Assembly: GCF_019218755.1 (NCBI RefSeq)
Contig: NZ_JAHUWZ010000009.1
Location: forward strand, 149,639-213,638
Length of the DNA: 64,000 nucleotides
Reading direction: 5' to 3'
Source of the DNA: Acidovorax sp. sif1233
GTDB taxonomy: Bacteria > Pseudomonadota > Gammaproteobacteria > Burkholderiales > Burkholderiaceae_C
Positions 55,097-63,873 of this stretch are shown here, one piece after another; positions within the stretch are counted from its first letter, which is position 1, and each line of letters starts with the position of its first letter. Under the pieces are notes generated by a model. That model made no database searches and was not told the DNA's origin. It worked only from the letters and a program-made list of their open reading frames with translations. A program made the translations under genes and the position numbers.

Positions 55097-56582
55097 GCGA
55101 CTTTATGGCCTCTCGCACGTACTCGTGGACGGACGTCGCACCGCCGGCCTCCGCGAAGTGATCGGCTCGAATGGGCAGCTCCAGCAGCGAGTTGCCCTTG
55201 GCGGCAATCCGGCTCGCGGCCAGCGTTGGCCCCGGGAAAATGATGCCACCAGACTTCGCGGCGAAAGAGTTCAAGTAGCCCTGCATCTCAAACAAGTCGG
55301 GCTGTGTGGCCCGCGTTGCCTGCGCATCCAACTTGAACTTTGCGTCGAGCACGATCACACGCCCCGTAGCGGGGTGGACCAAAAGGATATCCGGGCGTTC
55401 GTCAGCAGGCCTACCTGCCGCATCGCGCCACGAGGAAAGGACATGCTTCGGTGGTTTGGTGTCGAAGAAGAGGCGCCACTCCTCAGAACGCATTGACCAT
55501 CCCTGCGCGGATCGCTTCCGAAGGTCCCGGTCAGGCGATGAGTAGTCGAGACCTAGAGCGTTGCCAACCACATGCGCAACGAACGTTTGGTACACCTCCC
55601 AGACGTCTTTGACGTTTGCGCGAATCGACCTGGCGAAGTCCGTGCTGTCTGCAATGTCGGCACCGTATTCCGCGTGAAGATCACGCATCCGGCCGTACCG
55701 CTTGTCGCTGCGCTGCATGGTCGTCGGCAGCACAGTGGCCGGTTTGGCGTCGGGTCGTACGAGGAGGCCGCGAAACACGGGCAGTGCCCTCAGCACCTTC
55801 AAGAGCTCCGCGAACCCCTGAACCTCGGTCCGGACGGGCGACGCAACCACGGTCGCAAGGTCCAGGCACTGCGCTGCTAGCACTTGGAGGAACGCCGCAA
55901 TCTGAACATGTTCGTCGAGCTGTGTCTGCCTCTCCCGGGTGTGCACAGCGACGCGAGAGGGCCAGTAGCTCACGCCACCGACCTGGATAGGTCCGCCCTC
56001 CGCACGTTCGAGGAGATGGTGCTTCTCGCGCAGCAGCCGGCTCGTTTGCGCGACGGACAGCCCTTGGCTGCGCAATGACACCTCGACGGTCCGCACGTGG
56101 GAAACGGCTGGGCGATGGTTGATGGACCGAACCAGGCGCTCAATCTCCGGCAGCCGGTCCCTGAGCCAGGCGTAGTGAATCTGTGGGAGCCGAACCTTGC
56201 GGATCGTCCCATTGGCGGCCATATAGGCGAACTGCCGCCTGTAGCCGAAGTACGAGTTTGCGCACACCTCAGCCATCGACCGGACCTCCTCCCATGTCGC
56301 TTTTGCCGTGCTCGTTCTGAAATCGAAGGTGTGCGTCGCGCCTGCTACCTGAACGCTCAGGCGATGGAACCCGACTTGGTTGGTCAGGTCCATACTCCAC
56401 ACTGCGAGTCTGGCCCCCTGATGCCAAGACACCGGCAGCTGGACGTCGTCGAGCTGGATTACGGGGCGGCTCGGAGCCATCACAGACCCCAGGACCGTCC
56501 CCTCGTAGACCTCGATGTCTCCGCCGCCAGGGACCAGCTCCAGCGCCGTCCCGGCCTGCTCGAGGCGTACCGCCAATGTCAC
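55086..56582 (-). CDS. DUF2357/McrC-like nuclease of the restriction module
   Basis: 498 residues from GTG 56582, whose GTGA overlaps the methyltransferase stop: translational coupling. An N-terminal DUF2357 region is followed by a PD-(D/E)XK nuclease core: RPDILLVHPATGRVIVLDAKFKLD, with Asp398 and Asp413-Ala-Lys415 as metal and catalytic residues, and later Gln in EMQGYLNSFAA. McrC-type subunits cut DNA when bound to McrB-type motors. Its last 11 bp overlap those of the McrB-like gene on the + strand, an unusual convergent layout. Confidence 0.8.
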   Translation of the reverse strand: MTLAVRLEQAGTALELVPGGGDIEVYEGTVLGSVMAPSRPVIQLDDVQLPVSWHQGARLAVWSMDLTNQVGFHRLSVQVAGATHTFDFRTSTAKATWEEVRSMAEVCANSYFGYRRQFAYMAANGTIRKVRLPQIHYAWLRDRLPEIERLVRSINHRPAVSHVRTVEVSLRSQGLSVAQTSRLLREKHHLLERAEGGPIQVGGVSYWPSRVAVHTRERQTQLDEHVQIAAFLQVLAAQCLDLATVVASPVRTEVQGFAELLKVLRALPVFRGLLVRPDAKPATVLPTTMQRSDKRYGRMRDLHAEYGADIADSTDFARSIRANVKDVWEVYQTFVAHVVGNALGLDYSSPDRDLRKRSAQGWSMRSEEWRLFFDTKPPKHVLSSWRDAAGRPADERPDILLVHPATGRVIVLDAKFKLDAQATRATQPDLFEMQGYLNSFAAKSGGIIFPGPTLAASRIAAKGNSLLELPIRADHFAEAGGATSVHEYVREAIKSLSI

Positions 56583-57679
56583 GCAGCTTCCTTGACAGTC
56601 GCCAGCGAACCGAACTCCTTCTTGATGCGCTGCGCAGCGAAATCGGCGTACTCCGGCTTGAGCTCGATGCCGACCGCTTGGCGGCCGCTTGCCAAGGCAC
56701 TGACCATGGTCGTCCCCGACCCTACGAACGGGTCGAGCGCAGTGCCACCCTCTGGGCATCCACATGCCAAGCAGCGGTCAACGAGTTCGCGCGGATACGG
56801 AGCGAAGTGGGAGCCGGGGTTCTCGGGTCTCGCGATGATTTTCCAGATGTCTTCCTCACCTTGGAGACCGTCTCGATTGAAGAAGTACTTCGGCCCTTTT
56901 GAGAAGACGAATATGTTTTCGTGCGTGCGCCATGGACGGTCGTGAGCGGTTGGCTCAGGCAAGGTTCCTGGGCGTTGCCAGATGACCGAGCTGCGAAGCG
57001 TCCAGCCGTCCTCTTGCAAGGCAAGAGCAACCCGCCAGGGGATGCCGATGAGTGATTTGCGTGGAAGGCCAAGGCCCGGGCCGTCAACAGCGCGCAGATG
57101 CTTGCGCATCATGTTGCGACCGTTGTGTTTTCCGTCAGTGCCGTGAGGCTTGCCCTTGGCCGAGTAGTACGTGTCCCCTAAATTCAGGAACAGCGTGCCA
57201 TCGGCCGTGAGCGCATTCTTGACCTTGGCAAACACCTCGACCAGCGCATCCACGTACCCGTCGATGGTGGACTCGTGCCCAATCTGACCGTCGACCTCAT
57301 AGTCACGCTGCCAGTAGTACGGCGGACTGGTCACGACGCAGTTGACGCTTTCGGCTGGCAGACTTGCCGCCGCAGCGTTCACGTCCGCATGCAGGATGCT
57401 CCAGCGGAGTTCGTCTCGCGTGATGCCGCCCAGCACCCGAATCTCAGGAGGCTCGCTAGCAACGACAGGAGCCTTGACCGCCGATGCCTGCTCCACCTCG
57501 GCAGCGATGGAGGAATCTCCACACATCCGCTTGACAGCACTCTCCGGCACACGGACCTGTCCCTGCGAACCGATGCGGAACGACTGCAGTTCTCCATTAC
57601 GAATGAGGCGACGAACGGTGCTCAGTGAAATTTTGAGGTGAGCAGCAACTTCCTTCAGGGTGAGATTAACTTCAATCAT
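56579..57679 (-). CDS. Beta-class DNA methyltransferase (N4C/N6A) with N-terminal HTH
   Basis: 366 residues from MIEVNLTLKEVAAHLKISLSTVRRLIRNGELQ. Residues 1-50 are an excisionase/MerR-like winged helix (HTH_17). The methyltransferase domain has catalytic TSPPYYWQRDY at 117-127, before the SAM-binding DPFVGSGTTMVSALASGR (about 316): motif order IV then I, the beta class. TSPPY favours N4-cytosine. It ends GTGA into the nuclease gene. An alternative TTG start at 57712 is possible. It probably protects host DNA from the co-encoded nuclease. Confidence 0.85.
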   Translation of the reverse strand: MIEVNLTLKEVAAHLKISLSTVRRLIRNGELQSFRIGSQGQVRVPESAVKRMCGDSSIAAEVEQASAVKAPVVASEPPEIRVLGGITRDELRWSILHADVNAAAASLPAESVNCVVTSPPYYWQRDYEVDGQIGHESTIDGYVDALVEVFAKVKNALTADGTLFLNLGDTYYSAKGKPHGTDGKHNGRNMMRKHLRAVDGPGLGLPRKSLIGIPWRVALALQEDGWTLRSSVIWQRPGTLPEPTAHDRPWRTHENIFVFSKGPKYFFNRDGLQGEEDIWKIIARPENPGSHFAPYPRELVDRCLACGCPEGGTALDPFVGSGTTMVSALASGRQAVGIELKPEYADFAAQRIKKEFGSLATVKEAA

Positions 57680-58474
57680 GAGTATTCTTGTACGACGGCG
57701 TAAGGTGTTCAAATCTTTTCATTCGTTGTCATTATGCCGTAGGCGCAAGCCGTTTTTCCTCCATAGCACTCCACTGCTCCATAGCTGTTGCCAGCAGTCA
57801 GGCGGGCAATCGAATCCTGACCATCTGCCCATAGGGCGCCAGGACTTCTGCGGTATGCGCTTCGGCCTCGGCATCAGTCATCGGCACCTCGCTGGGGGCA
57901 TGCGGCATAAAGGGCGCGTCGTACCGCTGTTGGCGCCGACCGAATCTTGACCCACCGGCTGAACTCTGGCCTTGGGACGGATGCCGGCAGCATGCGTGCT
58001 GGCTGTGGACAAGTGTAGAGCGCAGCCCCGTCCGGCCGAGGCTGCTGCGTAAGCGGACCGATGCCCGTCGAATGGCCGGTGATGATCGAAGTAGTCGCTC
58101 AGGGCACCGGCCGCGAACGACTCTGAACAACCTTCTGCTGTCGTTCGGCCTGCCACCGTGAACGATAGCAACCGGCCGACAGGATTCGCACCGATCACTT
58201 CTGCTCGTCAAGTAGGCATCTCAGTGGATCAGATAACCAAAATTTGGGGAAAATCTGCCCCGTGACTGGTAACCTGAGAAAATTCAACAAAACTTACCGC
58301 AACGGTGAGTTGCAGCCGGTCGCTTCGTTGTCTTGAATTCGCTACTCTCGACTTTTTTCTTGCCATGCCGTAGGGCGTGGGTAGCTTGAAAGGCCTGGAA
58401 TCCTCGTAGTCGGGGCATTTTTTCAGAATTTCAGGTAGCGATAAGACACAGTTATCGACTGCCAGATGAGCACC
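57680..58474. other. Gap between methyltransferase and integrase genes
   Basis: About 800 bases without a firm gene. A leftward 36-codon frame (57798-57908; MTDAEAEAHTAEVLAPYGQM inside it) ends 118 nt before the methyltransferase start and might encode a small control protein, but its ribosome site is weak. Near 58360-58435 there are a CCATGCC-GTAG-GGCGTGG hairpin and a T-run (58423-58428), possibly a small RNA. An integration site for the integrase downstream may lie here, but I see no tRNA end or direct repeat. Confidence 0.35.
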
Positions 58475-58502
58475 AAAACGGCCCCATTCGCGGGCCGTTT
58501 TT
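58475..58502 (+). terminator. Terminator upstream of integrase gene
   Basis: AAAACGGCCC / GGGCCGTTTT with loop CATTCGC and T-run, 33 nt before the integrase ATG. It isolates the integrase gene from transcription coming from the left and would end any short RNA made at 58230-58470. Confidence 0.85.
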
Positions 58503-58534
58503 ATTGTTTTTCCAACCCGTCCATAGGACTCACC

Positions 58535-59536
58535 ATGAAGAAAATTCGCACTCCGCAGGAGGGCGCTGGCGCAGCTTTGTCTGCTCGCAGCACCACCACA
58601 TCCAACCGCAAGCCGCGAACGCAGCCAGAGGGCGTTCTGAGCGGTTTTTCGGCCACGGCCGAGCAGTTCATCGCAGCCAGCCAGTCGGCTGCTACCAAGC
58701 GCGCATACGCCTCTGATCTGAAGCATTTTTTCGCCAACGGCGGGAGCGTTCCAGCCAGTCCGACCGTTGTGGCCGAATACCTGGCGCGATGCGCGGAAAA
58801 ATTGTCGGTTGCGACCTTGGAGCGCCGGGTGACCGCGATCCACAAAGCTCACCTCGAGAAAAATCTGGAATCCCCAGCCCGAAGCGAGACCGTGAAGCGC
58901 GTGATGCAGGGCATTCGCCGGACACTGGGCACCAAGCAACGGCAAGTTCAGCCGATGGTCAAAGATGATCTGTTGGCGGCGCTGGTGATGATCGACCAGC
59001 AGAAGATGTCCATCAAGGCCGCGCGTGATCGCGCCCTGCTGCTCGTGGGCTTTGCATCGGCCATGCGCAGGTCGGAGCTTGTGGCGGTGAAAGTTGAGCA
59101 CCTGACCTACTTGACCAATGGCGCGGAGATATTCTTGCCATCTAGCAAGACCGATCAGGACGGTCACGGTCGGACAGTATTCATCCCACACGCCAATGGC
59201 GAGCGGTGCCCAGTGCGCGCCTTGATGCACTGGCTGGAGATTTCGGAAATCGATGAGGGGTTTGTGTTTCGTGCTGTCAGCCGCCATGACCGCGTTGCAC
59301 GGCATGGTTTGTCAGCGCAATCGGTGGCGCTGATCGTAAAGGCTTCGGTAGAGCGCGTAGGTGGTGACGCGAAAAAGGTCAGCGGCCATAGCTTGAGGGC
59401 TGGCTATTGCACAAGCGCAGCGGAGAAGGGATTGCAGCCATGGCAGATACGAGAGCAGACAGGGCACAAGTCAGATGTGACATTGGCCAAGTACATCCGG
59501 CCAGTTGCACGCAGGAAAATTCCGAGCTTGCTGTGA
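58535..59536 (+). CDS. Tyrosine recombinase (phage-type integrase)
   Basis: 333 residues. A core-binding SAM-like domain (residues 40-130; FIAASQSAATKRAYASDLKHFFA) is followed by the catalytic domain with Arg178/179 in ASAMRRSEL, Lys205, His285-x-x-Arg288 (GHSLRAGY), His311 (QTGHKS) and nucleophile Tyr320 (LAKYIRP): all catalytic residues present. It resembles integrases of small mobile islands. Neighbours are defence-type genes. Excisionase and att sites not recognised; the excisionase-like domain in the methyltransferase is unrelated in position. Confidence 0.9.
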   Translation: MKKIRTPQEGAGAALSARSTTTSNRKPRTQPEGVLSGFSATAEQFIAASQSAATKRAYASDLKHFFANGGSVPASPTVVAEYLARCAEKLSVATLERRVTAIHKAHLEKNLESPARSETVKRVMQGIRRTLGTKQRQVQPMVKDDLLAALVMIDQQKMSIKAARDRALLLVGFASAMRRSELVAVKVEHLTYLTNGAEIFLPSSKTDQDGHGRTVFIPHANGERCPVRALMHWLEISEIDEGFVFRAVSRHDRVARHGLSAQSVALIVKASVERVGGDAKKVSGHSLRAGYCTSAAEKGLQPWQIREQTGHKSDVTLAKYIRPVARRKIPSLL

Positions 59537-59838
59537 AGGCTGCGATCTAACCGCATTGATCGTCTGCTCACAGCCCACAACAGTCTTTTGTCAGGCTACG
59601 GGGAATGACGGCTCAGCAGTACGGTCTCAGACAATTGCTTCTTCTATTCGAGCGAGCCCATTTACGGTAGGTGAAGTGCCCCGGCATCATCGTCCAACTG
59701 GCCGGTCGGAGGGCGCTACTGAAAATCATAAGTCGCCCAGCGCTGTGTCATGGCATCGGTTTATCGAAAGCCCTAGACTACGGCAAGATCACCACAACAA
59801 CCCCTGCACCGTGCAGCGGATATGAACTAGGAAAATTC
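59537..59838. other. Spacer between integrase and STAND genes
   Basis: 302 bases. The frame of the STAND protein is open upstream to 59671, but those codons lack a ribosome site and domain signal. AGGA just before ATG 59839 supports that start. No other gene seen. Confidence 0.4.
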
Positions 59839-62796
59839 ATGCAAGGGAAACTCTCGGAGCTCATTCGCAGCTATTCAACGCCATACAGTAAGCGCTTGAC
59901 CCAATCGCCTTCGGATGCCCGCGAGTACACCGCGCTCGTGGACTTTCATATCAAAGTCGCGCTTACCCTGCTGGCGTGCTATAGCGGCCGCACCGCCGCT
60001 CCGATCAAGCTCGGTGGCACCCCGGGCGTCGGTGAGATGCTGAGCGGAATCAAGCTCGCCAGAAAATGGACCACTAACCAAGATCCTGTCATCGTCGGAT
60101 GGTGCGAGTTTGCAGAAGGCTTTCTCAGTGAGTTTTCGAGAAACATCCACGACGGCAAGAGCTTCAAGACTATTCGCGATGAACTTTCGCATGGCAACCC
60201 GATTCCCGTCGAGGATGCGTCGGCTGTAGCGATTTGTGATGCGCTGCGGGAGTTCTCCGAAGTGATCGCGCAGCGCCTCGAGGCGCAGCTGGGCAAGTTC
60301 AGCTACGCGGCGAGCGCGACGTCCATTGTCGCATCCTGTGGCTCAGACCTGCAGGAGCTGTGCCCGGTCTGGGATGCCAACCTTGTGAAGGGTGTGATAG
60401 GCATCTATTCAAACTTCGATACCGACGGTGTCTACTACCTGTGCCCGGCTATTGGTTCCTATCGCAACCAGCGTCCGGAAAATACGCAAGCATTCCGGGA
60501 GCGCTTTCTTGGCAGGGATCCAATAACTAAGCATTTTGGCCAGTTCGTTTCTGAGATCACGCGAGACATCGCAGGCTTCTCCGAAGACCATTCGCCTCCG
60601 CCCTACGATTTCGGGGAAGCAGAGCACGCAGGAGTTGTCTTCGTCACTTGGACACAGGCCAGTAGTCAGGGCAATTTGCACAGGACTGACTCGTTTCGTC
60701 GTGGACTGGACAACCGTTATGAGTGGCGAGACATAGCTGCGAACACCTGGATTGGGTACTCCAACTTCCTGCGAAAGATTGCAAACTGGAGCGTTCTCGC
60801 ACGGCGTGTGCGCCTCGAGCTTGAGGAGCAGGAGAAACGCAAACAGATCGCGGAGACCGGCAGCCTCGAGGCTGCGCCTGGCATGAAGATCGATCCTGTA
60901 CTAATCGAGGAGACAGATTCACAGGAAACGTCGCCCGAGCCAATCAATATCCAGTCGCGCGTCGACGCGGCCTGCCTGCCATCAAAGAGTTTTACAACCG
61001 TGTTCTTTATTGTCGGCGATGCTGGCTTGGGAAAAACCGAGCATCTCTTGACCCTCGCTCGCGAGCGAGCCAGTGCGATTGAGGTCAACCCAGCTAGCAA
61101 CGAGCCTCTCTACTTGTTCGTGAGCTCTACGGGACGGGCGCTCTCCAACCTAGATGACGCTATCAACACGTCGCTGAGCAATACCCGCATCCTCGATAGC
61201 CAAAGTGCCAAGGTTCTGTGCAGGAACGGCTTGCTTGTACTTATCGTCGATGGCTTTGACGAGCTACTTGGCAGCAGCGGCTACGACAACCCACTCGGCT
61301 CACTGGGAGGATGGTTCCATGATTTGCGCGGCCGCGGCGTGATGATTGCCTCCGCGCGATCAGCCTACTATATGACTCGCTATCGGCGCTCCCTGAGCGA
61401 GACGACCGATCTGAACGTGGAACACACGATAGCGAACATCCAGCCCTGGTCACGCAATAGCACCATCACCTTCCTCCAGAGCTATGGCGTCGAAAGTCAC
61501 ACCTTCTCAGACCTAGGTGAGCGCGATTGGCGCTTACTGGCTATTCCATTCTTTGCAAAGGCGTTCGCGACGTGGTGTGGCGGCCGGAGCCTCACGAGCG
61601 GAGCACCAGGTGGAATCTTCCAAGTAGTAGTCGAACAATACCTCGAGCGTGAGTCGAAGAAGATACTGAATCAAAACAACGTTCCCGTTCTCTCTACGCG
61701 CGAGCTTCAGGACCTGTTCAGCGAGTTCGCCGAGATGATGCATCTCGAAGGCAAGCGTGAATTGGATCAATCAGAGCTGGAGCTCTGCGCCTGTGCCGCT
61801 TTAGAAATCGATGATATTGAAAAGGACCGCCCGGGCCTGCGACGCAGGCTTACTTCGCTATGTGGCCTGTCGGCCGGGGAAATCGTTGCGGGCGACAGCA
61901 AGTTTGGGTTTTCTCACGAGGTGATCTCTGACTGTTTTCTTTCGCTGGCACTAAAGCGGCGGTGCGGGGCTGGGGTCGACAAGACCTATGCAGTCAACTT
62001 TTTCGTCAAGGGCGCAATCAATCCGGCTGTCATCGAATGGTTCACCGCTGGCGCTCCACAGGCTGCTCAGAGCGCGCTACAGGTGCTGTTGCCTGTCGAA
62101 AACACGTCGGCAAACTGGAGGCGAAATGTTGGTAACCTTTGGTCTGCGCTCCTTGATCAAGCAAAGGGCATGCCTCCGCATCTGTCTGCGTCAGAGCTTG
62201 TGTTTGGGAACGTCGAGGTAAGCAAGGGGCACGGCAGTCAGCTGATGATGCGCAACTCCAGTATCGACCAGCTCAAGATATCAAGTGGCGCGGCGACTGT
62301 GGACGTCAAAAACACGACTATCAATTACCTTGCAGTGGACGAAATCTCGACGCTCAGACTGCTGCGTAATGTCGCACCCGAATTGATTCAGAAGATCCAG
62401 TCGCCAGATTTTTACTGCGATACTACCCCGCATGTCCGCACTGCCCTAGTAGACGCTGGAGTTGTAGAGCGAGTAGAAAATGCCGCTACCGTGGAGTGGC
62501 TAGATATCGCCAATAGCCTCATCCACGCTTTGGTAAGCCGGCCGGATGCGCCGATCGTTGTCTTTTCTGATGACTTTGAGCCAGACGGCGGTAGGCTTGG
62601 GTGGGCGCTACGACTCGGATTGCAGAAATGGACCGCCTTCGTCAACAGACTCACGCAGTGCAATTTGGCGTTTTGGGAAACCATTAATAGCAAAGGGCGG
62701 CCCAAAATCCGTTTGATCTTCCTCGTTCCACCTGCAGAGATTGCGCGTCGTAACTTTAGCATTCCTGGGGTTACAGAATTCTGGGCCGGCGCCTGA
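59839..62796 (+). CDS. STAND/NACHT-like ATPase with N-terminal HEPN-like domain (candidate antiphage protein)
   Basis: 985 residues from MQGKLSELIRSYSTPYSKRL. Helical N-terminal domain with TIRDELSHGN at 111-120: R113-x4-H118, the HEPN ribonuclease motif. Then a spacer (to about 380) and a STAND core with Walker A VGDAGLGKTEHL (392-403) and Walker B LVLIVDGFDELLG (Asp471, Asp474-Glu475). A winged-helix/helical region follows, then a C-terminal part with beta-repeat-like NSSIDQLKISSGAATVDV. NACHT and similar STAND proteins with nuclease ends act in phage sensing and abortive infection; inferred here. Lower G+C than the core genome. Confidence 0.72.
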   Translation: MQGKLSELIRSYSTPYSKRLTQSPSDAREYTALVDFHIKVALTLLACYSGRTAAPIKLGGTPGVGEMLSGIKLARKWTTNQDPVIVGWCEFAEGFLSEFSRNIHDGKSFKTIRDELSHGNPIPVEDASAVAICDALREFSEVIAQRLEAQLGKFSYAASATSIVASCGSDLQELCPVWDANLVKGVIGIYSNFDTDGVYYLCPAIGSYRNQRPENTQAFRERFLGRDPITKHFGQFVSEITRDIAGFSEDHSPPPYDFGEAEHAGVVFVTWTQASSQGNLHRTDSFRRGLDNRYEWRDIAANTWIGYSNFLRKIANWSVLARRVRLELEEQEKRKQIAETGSLEAAPGMKIDPVLIEETDSQETSPEPINIQSRVDAACLPSKSFTTVFFIVGDAGLGKTEHLLTLARERASAIEVNPASNEPLYLFVSSTGRALSNLDDAINTSLSNTRILDSQSAKVLCRNGLLVLIVDGFDELLGSSGYDNPLGSLGGWFHDLRGRGVMIASARSAYYMTRYRRSLSETTDLNVEHTIANIQPWSRNSTITFLQSYGVESHTFSDLGERDWRLLAIPFFAKAFATWCGGRSLTSGAPGGIFQVVVEQYLERESKKILNQNNVPVLSTRELQDLFSEFAEMMHLEGKRELDQSELELCACAALEIDDIEKDRPGLRRRLTSLCGLSAGEIVAGDSKFGFSHEVISDCFLSLALKRRCGAGVDKTYAVNFFVKGAINPAVIEWFTAGAPQAAQSALQVLLPVENTSANWRRNVGNLWSALLDQAKGMPPHLSASELVFGNVEVSKGHGSQLMMRNSSIDQLKISSGAATVDVKNTTINYLAVDEISTLRLLRNVAPELIQKIQSPDFYCDTTPHVRTALVDAGVVERVENAATVEWLDIANSLIHALVSRPDAPIVVFSDDFEPDGGRLGWALRLGLQKWTAFVNRLTQCNLAFWETINSKGRPKIRLIFLVPPAEIARRNFSIPGVTEFWAGA

Positions 62797-63077
62797 ACAC
62801 AGACTAGGTGTCCAGCACCACGCCATTTCAGATGGCACTAAACAAAGTTTCTAGCCGCTGGTTACGGCCACCATGTAACCGAAGCCAACATATCGCCGTA
62901 CTGGACGCTGCTGGACTTTGACCAGAAGAAGTGCCACCGAATGACCAACTTCGGCTGTTCGACATGCTGTTTGCCGCCACCAGAACGGCCAGCAAGCACA
63001 CTTTTTTGCTAAATTGGCTCTGTGGTGCTGCGACGGCCGGAAAGCGCTCAAAAAAAACGATCCGGCCGATTGGCAGC

Positions 63078-63873
63078 TCAACGCAAACGACGGCGCTTTT
63101 GCTGCGGCTGCTCTGCTTGGCTGTTTGGCGGATCAAACGCTTCCGGCGGAAACATGCCGGTGTCGCGCAGCGCATCGCATGCCTGCTGCCACAACTCTTC
63201 CGGTTGCCACCATGCGGCCTGACGACTGCGCCAGAGCGCATGCACCTTGCGCGCATGCTCTGTGTGCTTGAACGCCTCCAGAGCGGCTTTGACGCCGTCC
63301 TGGCGGCACAAAGCAAGAAACGATTTTTCGGTCAGCGGGTCAAGTTCGGTGCCACCAGCCGATAGATCGGCAAAGTGGAACCGTGCGAAGCGGTTGGTCT
63401 GCTGCGAGAGCTTCCACAGGGGCAGGCCGCGCATCTTTTTGCCGCGCACTTCAACGCGGGCGATCTCTGGGCCGCCGAGCACTCGCGTCAACTGCTTGAT
63501 CTTGTTGGACTTCAGCGGGTCGTCGTTGAAGCCCGACGAACCAGACTGAGCAATCGCCAAGATCGCGGCGTGAACAAGCTCTTGCTGCTTGTTGTAGGCG
63601 GCAGTCTGGTAGTCACTGCTGACGCTGCCAAAGTTGTAGCCCTCGATGAAGCCACCCTTGCCAACGCGCTTTGCCATCACGCTCATGCGCTGGCCGTTGT
63701 CGTAGCGCACCAGCATTCGGGTCAGTGCGGCATGGTAAATGTCGACCGCAAAGTGGATGACGTTCAACAGCGGGCGGCGCATCAACTCGTTGTACTCACG
63801 GCGACCGATGAGACCGCGCATCACGCGGTGGATTTGCTGCGCATCGCCGTCTGCGAACTTTGCGGGGTTGCAT
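63078..63873 (-). pseudogene. Replication-initiator-like protein, 5' end removed by IS insertion
   Basis: The open frame continues into IS DNA (its apparent start lies inside the element), so the native N-terminus is lost. The remaining 265 codons contain RVMRGLIGRREYNELMRRPLLNVIHFAVD, GYNFGSVSSDYQTAAYNKQQELVHA, RVEVRGKKMRGLPLWKL, and a basic tail QQKRRRLR. The YNKQQE and Arg-Val-Glu-Val elements recall rolling-circle replication initiators of phages and small plasmids (Rep_trans type). Assignment to that family is tentative. Confidence 0.5.

Noticed and set aside
62828..63081. Leftward ORFs between the STAND gene and the initiator-like gene
   Set aside because: Trp/Arg/Cys-rich odd composition without a ribosome site; looks like non-coding spacer.
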